Shown: positions 10,953 through 21,369, counted from the stretch's first letter. The stretch is DNA of 27,281 bases from Schoenoplectus triqueter (GCA_964058805.1 CAXKVV010000733.1:1-27281), one strand, 5' to 3'. The notes: generated from the sequence alone by a model not told the origin. A program made the numbers and translations.

Positions 10953-11660
10953 TCACAGATCATCTAATAAATACCTGCTGGATACCATTGCTGTCGTGTT
11001 CACATCCACCGAAATATTAACCGCGGCACTTGAGCGAGCATTGACAGTTCCAGCTGGTACCGTCGCCAACCCAACCTCTGGTCCAAGGTAGTAGAGAATT
11101 GTGTTTGACGATTTGTATTTCCAACCAGCATAATTGGCGTTTTTTAGTTCAATGTTAATGCCCAGGGACAGGGTAATGGAAACAGGAGGCCGTGTAGAGA
11201 AAGAAAGGTTTTTCACCTTTACATCCTGAGAAGCGATTTCGGGTTTTCTTGCTTTGAAAATGTAGAATATTAGAAACAGCAGTAAGGCAACTAGAACAAT
11301 AACTGTAACAATTGTGATGCGACAGAATAACTTGCTGCTACAGCAGGAACACATCTTCCTTGGACGTCTGTAATTAGCTTCAGCTGGCGGTACTGTCGCG
11401 GTTGCTGTCATGTTTGGAACCACTGATCTTCCATTGACTGACATTTCTCGTTCCATTGTTGCCATGCCTGGTGCCAGTACTGGTTCATGGGTCGATTTTG
11501 TGTTATAAGATTTGGTTGCTGATTCTCTTTTCAAACTTGCTGATACAAGCATTGTTTCTCCTCTTGAAGTAGATTTCACCAACAATTTCTCCCTTTTAGA
11601 CGCAGATGGTACCAACGCTGCTTCATCAACTGATGTTTCTTCTTCTCTTGATGTATGCAT
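10953..11660 (-). CDS. LEA_2/NHL-type membrane protein with long N-terminus, ended early by an in-frame TGA
   Basis: The frame runs from ATG at 11660 to TGA at 10953-10955: 235 residues. Residues 1-100 are a polar, probably disordered head with degenerate repeats (ALVPSASKRE, MLVSASLKRE, PVLAPGMATMERE, SVVPNMTATA). Then come RRPRK, a Cys cluster CSCCSSKLFC (residues 104-113, possible lipidation site), a membrane segment at about 114-135, and a LEA_2 region (VSITLSLGINIELKNANYAG, YYLGPEVGLATVPAGTVNARS). The frame stops right after SSRYLLDDL, where the intact paralogue at 6963-7529 continues for about 55 more residues. Matching sequence follows in the same frame downstream (see 10722-10952). 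So either a nonsense mutation has truncated the gene, or the TGA is read through or a base is wrong in the assembly. Start choice rests on the frame beginning here and a TATA run upstream at 11779. Confidence 0.75.
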   Translation of the reverse strand: MHTSREEETSVDEAALVPSASKREKLLVKSTSRGETMLVSASLKRESATKSYNTKSTHEPVLAPGMATMEREMSVNGRSVVPNMTATATVPPAEANYRRPRKMCSCCSSKLFCRITIVTVIVLVALLLFLIFYIFKARKPEIASQDVKVKNLSFSTRPPVSITLSLGINIELKNANYAGWKYKSSNTILYYLGPEVGLATVPAGTVNARSSAAVNISVDVNTTAMVSSRYLLDDL

Positions 11661-11778
11661 CTTTTACACGGTTTTTTTTTTCTTCCCCTTCGGTATCGTT
11701 GTCTGTGTGTTTTCCAATGTGGGGAGGGAGATGAGTGGCAATAGCAATCAACGGTTTGCTGTTTTCAGTTAAGTCATG

Positions 11779-11786
11779 TTTTATAA
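11779..11786 (-). promoter_or_regulatory. TATA box candidate of the broken LEA_2 gene
   Basis: TTATAAAA on the minus strand lies about 120 bp before the ATG at 11660, a distance that fits a leader of about 90 bases. Confidence 0.45.
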
Positions 11787-11789
11787 TAA

Positions 11790-14700
11790 TTTGGAGGTAA
11801 ATAACGGCTTATTTAAGGTTACTTGTTGGGTTGGAACAATTGGTTAATTATTAAAGTCTTTAACGAGTTGCATGAATGCATTAAAATACTATTCTCTGTT
11901 ACGTTCATGTGGTTATTTTAGTTTGAATCTATTTCCTCGTTTGCATCAAACTATTGCAACTTTCATTTCAAAAGTAATACGCGTATATTTTTTAGTTACT
12001 GCTGAAATTGACCCGCATCTTGCATTAGAATACACAATTACAAACATTAAAATGATTGAATACATGATTACCCACTAAATTGTACAAGCAATACAATTAT
12101 ATACTCTAATATAAATAGACTAATTTATTAACAATGAGATCTGGTATACAGATAAATATAACAAGCACTTATTTTTGTAACATTCAAGTCCATAAGCAAC
12201 TGTTTTATCACTAATAAAACAATTATAAATTTAATAAAATAAATAATGTACTAAATCTCCTAAATAAAAATTATCATTATAAAAAATTCAAAAGCAAAAA
12301 AACAATTATTAAAATTCTTCATGCAATTGAATTCAATTGTACTTAATTGACTAGAACAAGCACTAGTTCAGATCTTTATTGGAAAATAAAAAACACTAAC
12401 TAACAATTAACAATATTATTGCTTCGAACTTTCGAAGAAAAATATAACAATTCTTGATTCAATGAAATGTGAAAATATGACAAGAAAAATGCTGAGATCT
12501 TACAACGTCCTGATAACAAAAATGAAGATTCACGTCACATCCATATCAAATCAAAAATTATAAACCTAAAGATAATACTTGCAACTGATGCTACCATAAT
12601 TGAAATTATAAACCGTCCAATGAGAAAATTAATGAATTTTAAGTAGGACTAATTAATTAGTAAGAATTTAAAACAGCCAAGATTAAAACTATATTGAAAA
12701 TTTGAAGATGAACCGGATAATACTTTAAGAATTAAAATTGAAATTGATATATGAATATATGATATTTTACAAACCACGTGCTATTTACTCCACTTTTTAA
12801 TATTCGTCGTCGCGTTTCACAACAAAAGATTTCTCTAAGACCGGCCGTTTTAAGATCTCGGCATTTTTCTTGATCAAACATTATATTATATATATCTCTC
12901 ATGCATTTTTACCGATTGCAATATTTTATAAACTTTTGTCAACACTTAAGATACGAAATCCCTTTTTAAAATTTTAAGTATAAGTGACCAATGAGCATTT
13001 GTAGGTGCTCTTTACGTTTATAAATATAAGTGAGATGTAGCCTTGTGGGTGCTAGTTACGTTTTCTAATTGCTTAACCCGTGTGACATGGTATGTTGGCG
13101 TATGATTAAAATAGGTATGAATGATGAATCGGATAAAGACGAAGATATGGTGCTCCTGATCCCCCTTCCATATGTTTGATGGCAGGAAATGTAAGATCAT
13201 CTTTGTCAGCGACAATTTACTATTAACAATGAGGTTTTTTCACATGACACAATTTTTCTTTTGCCTTCATCTTAATTCCACATTTTAAATTTCTATTTAA
13301 GTTTAACTTAAAATTTAAAACTAAATATTAAAATAAAATCATTAAATGTGATCTATATTATCTTTCTTCTTACACGTAAAAAAATATTTATTTTTCACTT
13401 TCATTTTAGATAAATCAACAAATTAAAAAAAATCAATGCTTAGAAATTATTTATAATTAGTGTATTTTTACAAGCTCTTGATGTCATATAAAATAATATT
13501 TAAATATCATAAATTTTAATCCATACATAAATAAAATAGTCCAAATCAAATATAACGATTTTATTTTGATATTTAAATTTTAAATTTTGAGTTTACTAAA
13601 AATTTAAAAAGGAAAGGCATATTGGAGGCAAAAAAATGATGGTATTTGATTGTGATGCATGTGGTTTTCTCATAATTTCTTTCCGTATAAATATTATGAA
13701 ACCTAAATTTAATCGTTTTCCTCATCTTTTATTATTCTTTAATTTTATTGATAATGTGGTACACGAACCCCAAAAAACAGAATATTTTTTACAATTGAAC
13801 GAGAAGTACATTATTGGTGTTTTTTCAATGATAAAAGCATACATATCTTGCATTTCTCATTGCAAAAGGAATGAGCAAGAGAAAACATATATTAAGAGTT
13901 TCATTATCTAATTCAACAGCTATCTTACATTAATGAAAGGACCTTGATTATAGATTTATAATTCTTTCACATGAAATCAATTTAGATATTGGAGAAAACT
14001 AAAAAAATTATAACTATTCCTAAAGGATCAGGAAATAATTAATTTAAAATAATTGATAACTATGGAAGTTAATTGTTCAATACCTCAAGGCACTATATCA
14101 AGTTTAATAAAATCAATATTTATCTCTGCTAATTTTTGAATGCTGCCTTACATATATTGGCGGTTAAATTGTGACCAAATTTCACCAAATTCAAAACCCA
14201 AAATAAGGTATATAACTTGTTTAATTTTTTATCAATTAAACAATTACAAATAAACTAACCACTAATCACTGAGTGAAGTTACAAGTCTCTTATTAGTATG
14301 TTAGTCAATTTTCTTAATATGTGAAATTAGATTGAATTGGATGTTTGAAAAATGTAACAATCAAATAAATTAAAATAAGTAAACAAATTATTTTGTACTC
14401 AAATTTTTATTAACTAAATAGTATCATATTATGATAAAAATGTAATCTTTACCGTGTTTTCTCAGCAAATAGATTGTAAAGCAATACTGCACAACAAGAT
14501 GGATGGTGCATTTTTGAATAATTACTTGAGGACTATTCGGTTACTTCATACATGTGGAAAAATTTTCAAGTTTGGAATGATATTTTAATTTAGTGAAATT
14601 AAAAAAAATCCCATTGCGAGTTGTAGATGGAAAACGCTTCAACAGGATTTCCCTTAGAGCAAGGACCACATAGTAATTAAATTTTTGCATTATTTTCATA

Positions 14701-14880
14701 TAAGTTTAATTAGATATTAAATATTTACATTTTTTTTCATATAAGCTGAGGTTATAGTTTCGATAATAAATGTCTTGTTGTGAAGTGAATCTTTAACAAC
14801 GGTTTTATTAAAAAAACATGTTGAATGCCTTCTTTAGTAATAGTTTCTTGATAAAATCATTCTTAAAGGTCTATTTTAAC
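11790..14880. other. Very AT-rich gene-free stretch
   Basis: Long A/T-dominated DNA with no domain in any frame. The frames at 11872-12078, 13018-13215 and 13636-13911 give low-complexity or random-looking translations. I see no clear transposon termini, though old degraded elements could be present. Confidence 0.55.
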
Positions 14881-14882
14881 AC

Positions 14883-14959
14883 CAGAGAGTACGTATTAAA
14901 GGAAATAAAAATATTTGGTAAGAGTCAGAGAGAATGTATTCAAGGAAATAAAAATATTT
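14883..14959. repeat. Two-copy tandem repeat, 34-bp units at 43-bp period
   Basis: Copy one (14883-14916) starts CAGAGAGTACGTATTAAAGG and copy two (14926-14959) starts CAGAGAGAATGTATTCAAGG; both end AAATAAAAATATTT. The copies differ at only a few positions. It looks like a small local duplication with no coding role. Confidence 0.8.
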
Positions 14960-15149
14960 ATTATAAAAGTTTAATATTTAATGATATACAAAATATATCA
15001 AATTGAAGGAAAAAAATCAATAGTTTTAAATTTTTTTATAAATTATGTCTAGACACTTATCTGGGCTTACCCGGAAAAGCTCCGCCCCAGCCGATCCCTT
15101 ATATATGGCTGTTGCAAAGGAGAAAAATCAAGCATGTAGTGTTTTTAGG

Positions 15150-15545
15150 GGGGTTAATTATTGATCTGATCCGATTCAATCTGAAAATAAATGGATTGAG
15201 TATGAGTTTAATTTTTTTTATCCGAATCAAATCGGATCGGGTTTGGGTCAACTTGACCCGACCTGAATAATTATATTTTGTAAAGTAATTTTATGATTTA
15301 GTACTAATTAAAGCTTAAATATATATTAATTATAATTAATTAAGATTAATTATAAATTAGTTAATATTTTATTACTTAAAATTATATAAAAATAATTAAT
15401 AAATATTTGTTTACTTCATTTGAGTCGGGTCGGGTTGAGTATGAATCAAAATTTTTTGATCTAAATTTAATCATATTAAATTCGAATCGGATAAAAAAAC
15501 TAATAAAATAATATGACCCGACTCGAGTGATGACACGCCTGAGTG
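15150..15545. mobile_element. Probable degenerate MITE-like repeat with GGGTCGGG motifs
   Basis: The segment carries GATCTGATCCGATTC, AATCAAATCGGATCGGG, CTTGACCCGACCTGAA, GAGTCGGGTCGGGTTGAG, ATTCGAATCGGATAAA and ATGACCCGACTCGAGTGA, that is, the same CCGATTC/GGGTCGGG words in both orientations around an AT-rich centre. This matches a type of short inverted-repeat element common in plants. Ends and target duplication are unclear, so borders are approximate. Confidence 0.4.
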
Positions 15546-15606
15546 CTTCCATATTTTGAATTTTGAATGTACACGTGTATTTTGAATGTTCGCTGCCGTT
15601 GGAACC

Positions 15607-15756
15607 AGATCTGCTGTCGCGCGGCACGGTGCGGCGCAGCACGTGGTCCGTTCGATCACTTCGAGATTCGTGCTAACTCGAATCTTTAAGTACTAGCACG
15701 AATCTCGAAGTGATCGAACGGACCAAGTGCCGCGCGATAGTGGATCCGGGTCCGCT
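15607..15756. mobile_element. GC-rich palindromic (fold-back) element, copy A
   Basis: The right arm (about 15709-15753) is the reverse complement of the left arm (about 15607-15680) over GGTCCGTTCGATCACTTCGA, GATTCGTGCTA and CTGTCGCGCGGCAC, with about 15 bp present only in the left arm (GGTGCGGCGCAGCAC). The centre is a short AT-rich loop. It stands out sharply in GC content from its surroundings. A perfect 15-bp direct repeat, CGTGTATTTTGAATG, lies on both sides (15574-15588 and 15782-15796). It shares its arm sequence with copy B 300 bp downstream. No coding capacity that I trust; the minus-strand frames across it are palindrome artefacts. Confidence 0.75.
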
Positions 15757-15988
15757 GCCGCTTGTCCTTCCACACAAATTTCGTGTATTTTGAATGCACG
15801 TGTGTAGCGGACTCACTGGACAAACTTATCACATCTGGTACGGAATATGTAGTGAATCTAAATCATCACCATTCTAAATGCGAACAGTTATTATATAAAT
15901 TTTACGGTATAAAATTATAAATAATTATTATGCATCTGTGGACATGCAACCTTTCTCCTCAGCCTTGTTTTATTATAGAAGACGTGGG

Positions 15989-16150
15989 GAATCAGATCAG
16001 CTGCCGCGCGACACCGTGCAGCGCAGCACGGTGTCCGTTCGATCACTTTAAGATTCGTGCTAACTGAAATCTCAAAATACTAACTCGAATTTCGAAGTGA
16101 TCGAATGGACACCGTACTGCGCTGCACAGTGCCGCGCGACAGCGAATCCG
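15989..16150. mobile_element. GC-rich palindromic (fold-back) element, copy B
   Basis: Left arm (15989-16064): GAATCAGATCAGCTGCCGCG, then a nested small palindrome CACCGTGCAGCGCAGCACGG, then TGTCCGTTCGATCACTT. The right arm (about 16080-16150) is its reverse complement with scattered changes: AAGTGATCGAATGGACACCG, TACTGCGCTGCACAGTGCCG, CGCGACAGCGAATC. Each arm contains its own inner stem-loop, so the whole could fold as a branched hairpin. The GATCACTT and CGCGCGGCAC blocks are shared with copy A. Short ACGTGGGG/ACGTGGAG words flank it. Confidence 0.75.
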
Positions 16151-16334
16151 CTTCCAATACGTGGAGTATTTGGAAGTATGGTTTTTTCAAACTGACAAGT
16201 GAATGCTACCTTCGATGTTCTTATTTCATAGTATAAAAAAGTGTGCATCTACTTTTAACAATTGTCAAATTTATTAAAAAAAATTAAACAAAGAAATATT
16301 TTTGAAATTATATTTGACATTATTTCAAAATAAA

Positions 16335-16555
16335 TGTAATTTTAGGTATAGTCCCTCAAAAATGAATAAAATTTATGAAATTTTCAATAGTCCTGAAGCA
16401 ATAATTTTGAATGAACTATCAAATGATGCTTAAATTATATGAAATTTTATACACAATTGATCTACAATTTAATATGTCTAAAATTATTTTTCTATTTTAC
16501 AATTTATTTAGAATCCCGCAATCAAGATTATTAAAATAATTGTTGTCCAGTGATC
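16335..16555. mobile_element. Fold-back MITE family member 3, left arm lost or diverged
   Basis: The right half follows the intron-7 element: CAATAGTCCTGAAGCAATAA and GAATGAACTATCAAA, then AATTTATTTAGAATCC, CAATCAAGATTATTAAAATA and GTGATCCCT, in the same order as CAATGGTTCC, GATGGGCTATCAAA, AATTTATTTAAAAATCC, TCAAGATTGTCAAAATA and GGAATCCCT there. The far left arm is not found, so this copy is truncated or strongly diverged and no longer folds fully. Confidence 0.6.
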
Positions 16556-16565
16556 CCTTTGAAAA

Positions 16566-17054
16566 ACACTTTTAAAATTATTTTTCCCCTTCACTAGAAA
16601 AACAATTAATGGTTAATTTTTTTGTCTTTTCCCATGCTTGTCTAAAGATATTTCGTGTTTCTTGTGTCCTAACATTTCTCTTCCTTCTACATAGCTACAC
16701 ATAATCCAGGAGAGTTTTCATTAAGGACGCCATTTTCGTGAAGTATAAATTTTCGCCTATGAAAAATTTACTGCGTGTATAAATTCAAATTTGGGTTTTG
16801 AGTTTTTTTTGTTCTAAGCACACAAAATGAAATTTTCGACATGAATGTTAGATCGATTGTGATGATGAGATTCGAAAATGTAAGACCAAGGCTGTGAAAC
16901 TTAACATGAGTTTAAGCCACTGAAATTTTTGCACATGTGATGCAAAAAAGAAAAGTATATTTCTCTGTATTTTTCATATGAATGTTTTCTTGTTTAATAC
17001 AAAATGATTTGTATATAAATCTTTGAATTTTGCATATTCATTGTATTGTAATCG
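16566..17054. other. Intergenic stretch without recognised features
   Basis: AT-rich DNA between two transposon remnants; no coding frame with a domain, no RNA gene and no clear terminal repeats seen. Confidence 0.5.
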
Positions 17055-17252
17055 TTGCACGCAGTGGTGGATCAGGGGGCTGTCCTTTCCCCCTAATTTT
17101 TTTCAGATATGTACGAAAATATGTATAATTTTATAAAAAAATTAGAAATTTGTATATCTAATTTTTTTTAATGTTTTTCTCTGTAGTGAATGTCTATTCC
17201 CTTCAGTCTCGTCTCTCAATTTAAAATCCCAACTCTGCCCTAATTGCACGCA
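17055..17252. mobile_element. Small MITE with perfect 9-bp flanking repeat
   Basis: TTGCACGCA occurs at 17055-17063 and again at 17244-17252, exactly enclosing 180 bp that starts GTGGTGGATCAGGGGG and ends CCCAACTCTGCCCTAA. The ends are weak inverted repeats of the GTGGCGGATC...-type termini that are frequent in plant non-autonomous DNA elements. A 9-bp duplication fits Mutator-like elements; 8 bp (hAT-like) also fits if one base is assigned to the element. No coding capacity. Confidence 0.65.
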
Positions 17253-17362
17253 TATTGTTCAATAAAATATCTCATTTATCAAAAACGAAGAGAAAACAAA
17301 GGCAAATAGTATTAAATAATTATTTGACCATAACATCCGTCGATAGATTGGAATGGAATCGG

Positions 17363-17385
17363 CTGCTCTTCTAATCGAAGAGCAG
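17363..17385. repeat. Short perfect hairpin
   Basis: CTGCTCTTC and GAAGAGCAG pair perfectly over 9 bp around a 5-base loop (TAATC). There is no T run after it and no gene nearby, so it is not a terminator in the bacterial sense. It could belong to an old transposon end. Confidence 0.5.
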
Positions 17386-17887
17386 GAAGGATCATATGGT
17401 AGAAATTAATTTGATCCTTTTGAGATCCGCATAGATCTTTTTCGGTGATTTTTGACTGTTTGATTTAAAGAGCAAGTTTTCTTTAAAGAACAACATATGC
17501 TCTTTCCAATAGATTGATCAACCCCGTCGTGACTAATTTTAGTATTAAAGTTAAATAAATTAGGAAATAAAGGGAGACTCTTTGCCTTCAGTACTTTAGT
17601 AGAATTTTAAGGCTGATTAATGACAGCATTTGAAGGGGTAAATGGATGTGAAATTTAGTGTATGACATATGGAAAGCTCTTGAAGTTTAGTTTCCAATGG
17701 TTCAAATTTTAAGTCGTTTGTAGTTCCCTACAGAGAGTTATGATGATTTTAGTGGACATAGGTCAGCTGAAATGGTGCTATTTAGAATTCTATTTTTATT
17801 ATATGTTTTTATTACGAATTTTAAAAGTCATGTCTAAGGCTATAAATAAACTTGTATTCTGTTATAAGCAAGTAAGAGAGAAGAGAA

Positions 17888-18026
17888 AAGTGTTGGGATA
17901 ATGAAAAAATATTGAATTAGTGACTATTCTAATAACCCGATAAAAAGTTGGTTTAGCCACTACTCCAACTCTTAAATTAGTGACTATATATTCTCACTAA
18001 CACATCCCTCATCCAAACACACTCTA
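17888..18026. mobile_element. Possible short relative of the GTGTTTGG-ended element
   Basis: The right end ATCCAAACACACTCTAAG matches the right end of the larger element at 18453-18893 (GTCCAAACACATCCTAAAG). The left end AGTGTTGGGATAATG is a weak inverse of it. It may be an internally deleted copy. Confidence 0.35.
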
Positions 18027-18452
18027 AGGTATAGTACTGCTTCAGTTAGCATTTTTTTTTAGTTTGTAATATGTGATTATTGTGCTTATTTCAATGCAGT
18101 GTAGATAATCTAGCAGCAGTGAATTTTGATTTGCTTTAAATCTTAGGTATATTAAGCATGCTTTAATAATGAGTACAATTTTATGTAAATTTGGTGCTTC
18201 TCTAACCTAAATCAAGCAATTAAGCAGAACTGTTAAAAGAAACCTTAATTTGTCTATTGGAATGTGATTTAGAATGAAGTTTAAAGGTGACGAGTCTCTT
18301 GAGAGGGTATATTAGATGATTGTTGCTCATCATCTAGCAAAAAATTTCCACAGGATAATGTTCTGAGAATTTGGTTAGGTTTATGGGAACTATTACCGCT
18401 GTTAGTGGCACTGCTCGACCTCAGCGGGCTGACTCCGAGCATACATCTTTAA

Positions 18453-18893
18453 AGGTGTGTTTGGATGATGTAGAATAACACTGTTTTGAGATAGCAATAT
18501 TGTTTTTGGATTAGCAACTATTCAAACATAAAATTAAAAACGAAAATAGCAGCAGAACAGTGCTAATCCGCTAATTCATAGAAAACGTTGGATTAGCGAA
18601 TTAATGTTCATGAGAATAGTGAAAATAATAAATTTTTTTATATTAATATGAAGTAGTATTAAATAAATATTATTATTAAATAAAATACTAAAAAAATAAT
18701 TAATTATTTTAACTATTCTCTCCACTGTTCTCAAATTTCTATCCAAATAATATTTTACTAATCCAAAATAATAAAAATTAATATTATTCTCACATTTCTG
18801 AAAATATCACTAATCTCACATTATTCTCAACTACTAACCCAAATAACAGTACTATTTTTATATTAATTCTTTCACCGTCCAAACACATCCTAA
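18453..18893. mobile_element. DNA transposon remnant with GTGTGTTTGG inverted ends
   Basis: Left end AGGTGTGTTTGGATG, right end CGTCCAAACACATCC: an inverted terminal repeat of about 14 bp. TAAAG occurs immediately outside on both sides; TAA alone would be a PIF/Harbinger-type duplication, while the longer match may be chance. Inside, GGATTAGCAACTATTC and ATATCACTAATCTC further show weak inverted symmetry. It has no transposase frame, so it is non-autonomous. Confidence 0.6.
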
Positions 18894-18939
18894 AGTATAT
18901 AATAATTTCATTTACATTTATAAGTATCTTTATGAGGTG

Positions 18940-19165
18940 TACCAGAGCCATGTATTACTTTTTCTTTTTTATTGGAAATAGGTGCAATTGGATGAACCTT
19001 CGGCCATCCCAAGGCCGGAGTGGGTTTCTCTATGGGAAATCGAACCTCTGACGACACCCAAGTCGCATCCCAACATATTTTACCAAACAAACGTCCAAGA
19101 TCTACTCTTACTTCTGTTGCACCTTGCCCGGAGATTTCTCCAGCAGATGGTAAAACTTTATTAAT
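18940..19165 (-). mobile_element. SINE-like or other dispersed repeat fragment
   Basis: On the minus strand AGGTTCGATTTCCC (around 19034-19047) resembles the box B of a tRNA-derived Pol III promoter, and the segment ends in an A-rich tail (AATAAAAAAGAAAAAG). A box-A-like word, GGTGCAACAGAAG, lies upstream but is farther than usual. The GC content is well above the flanks. No target duplication was found, and the open frames on both strands here are probably not genes. Confidence 0.35.
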
Positions 19166-19169
19166 CAAA

Positions 19170-21220
19170 AGAGCTATTTAGCATTACAATTCCACATTAA
19201 TTTCTGGTATGATCGAAATTCTAAACAATAAAAAGTGTATTGTTTACTAACAGAAAAACAAAATAAAAAAATACACATGCGTGCACCTTTGTCGACCCTC
19301 TGAAATCTGAAGTGTTAGCTTCCAAAAGCAAAGGAAGCAAGTTGCTCTCAACAAAATTTACACTTTGCTTTCATTGATTTTTTTTTTAAAATATTAATGA
19401 ATATTTAGTTTTCCTACTTTATATATTTTAAATGTCTACAAAAATGTTCTACTTCATTATATTTCAAACATGTAATATCTGATGTGAAAACATTAGTTAT
19501 CGGATGTACAGTTCTTATTTCAATTGAATTTTAATGTGTACGCAAGCTAAGCAAATTAGTTCTTGATTGTATTTTGTAGAAACTTTCATATATGTATCAT
19601 AGCATTATAATATTAGAAGGTAAAAGCACCTCTCGATTGGCATACCTGTGTCTTTTTCTTTTGGTACAGAGACATCCATTTTCTTTCTAAAGTAAAAAAT
19701 AATTTTTGCAAGGAATAATTTTTTTGACTTTTGCAGGGAATGATTACATCACTTGCATTTAATCTCTCCATGAAGAAGCATAAACTAACCTTATCAGTAA
19801 TGATATTTATTTGCAGAGAGTAAGCTCCAGAACATCAAGGTGATTATTCTAGTGAATTTTATTTTCCAAAGAATAATGAAAAACTGCCCCGCTTTGCAGT
19901 TATCAACTTTTATGTATGGATCGATATTCTAGATCCATTTATTGAGCTTCATAGTATGCAATTGTTCATGCATATTAGAAATTCTTCATGGAAGTAACTG
20001 GCACTTTACCTCTTTCCTATTTTTCTAATGCCATTCCACTCTTAATAATTCTCTCATGATCATAAATATTGCCGGTCTCATTATAATATATATATTTTTA
20101 TTTCTTTAGCTTCTAATTGGCATGATGAATTGCATATATTTTTCTTAGATGTTGTTTTGCAATTATTATTATTGTAGATTTTGAGGATAAAAAATGATTA
20201 ACAATTTATGCACTTTTCAAATCATATTTATGGATATTTATTGGCTTCCTTTGAAATAAATTATTCTCAATTTGTTAATCATGCCCATCAAGTGTGATAA
20301 AACTGAGTTGATAATTTTTCAAATTGCTTGATGAATAACCAATCTGTTTCAATTTGTACCAAATTGATAATAATCTTTTTGAAATGTAGATAACTAATGT
20401 AGAACTTTACCTTTTTAAATTGTTGATTAATGTTTTTGTGGATTTTCACGCTTCAGAAATAAATTTGTTATGAGTAAACTCACCTTCTTTTCTTGGTGCC
20501 CTATTTGGTTTTTATTTTCTTGATTTTGGGGTAACCAAACTAAGTATCATATGGTGAAGATTTTTCTCTCTTGATGTACAATTTAATTTATTTGTATTTC
20601 CAACTGTGACGCAGATGATTGAAAAAAGTGCAAACGTTGATCTTTATAATAATAATCCCTTTTTCCCCAAGTGAGATATGAAAAGGTTCTCTATCCAATA
20701 ATTTTCTTCTTTGTTTTATTTCTGATGTTAAGTTGGCATTCTGTAACTCTTTTTAGTTATTTAATTTTTACACTTCTCTAGGTTACCCAATGGTTGGTTC
20801 AAGAATTGAGCTGGGACAATTTTTGATGTTTGTTCAATTGCTTATTGGGAAAAAATTATTTAGTTGTTATGATTCACAAAGAAACAACACATGAAATACT
20901 ATTTGAGAAATCATTTTTCTTTTGTGTGCTTTTTAAGACGAACGTTCCTCTTATTATCTAACAATCACATGCATTTTTCTTCGTCCCCTTTTTTTGTACT
21001 GTCATTTAACAACCTTTGAAAATATACATGTGATGAAACAACCATGGACTCTATATCATTGGACAACAATTTTTTGATTTAATCTTCAATATCATGGACT
21101 CTTTATGTCATGAATACAGATCTTTCAGATTATATTCAAATGAGAACAAAAATAAAAACATATGCTACAACTGAGTTTATTATTAATTCAAAATACAATA
21201 AATATTAGCTTCAATAAAGT
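19170..21220. other. Gene-free AT-rich stretch upstream of the ALIS gene
   Basis: No frame with a recognisable domain and no clear terminal repeats. The final few hundred bases before 21488 would include the ALIS promoter. Confidence 0.5.
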
Positions 21221-21228
21221 GTACAATT

Positions 21229-21245
21229 CCGCCGCGAAGCGTGGG
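21229..21245. repeat. GC-rich hairpin resembling a Helitron 3' end
   Basis: CCGCCGC, loop GAA, GCGTGGG: an imperfect 7-bp stem (5 pairs match) in AT-rich DNA, with CTAC 14 bp downstream where a Helitron would have CTRR. The match is poor, so this is only a candidate relic. Confidence 0.25.
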
Positions 21246-21369
21246 TGACGTTACCCTACTTTGTATAATCCGTGGTATGAACTATGAACCCATCTTATTT
21301 TGTATATCGCACCTTTGAAACATTGCACTTATGAAAATAATAGAAAATAGTAAACAGAATAGATAATCG

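Noticed and set aside
13636..13911. 91-codon plus-strand frame
   Set aside because: Very AT-rich codons, no domain, no exon-like neighbours; consistent with chance.
15382..15659. Two minus-strand frames ending in the GC-rich palindrome
   Set aside because: They owe their length to the palindrome and the GGGTCGGG repeat; translations show no family.
18908..19168. Minus-strand frame of 86 codons in the SINE-like segment
   Set aside because: The translation looks orderly, but the segment has a Pol III box-B-like word and an A-rich tail, so a repeat is likelier than a gene.
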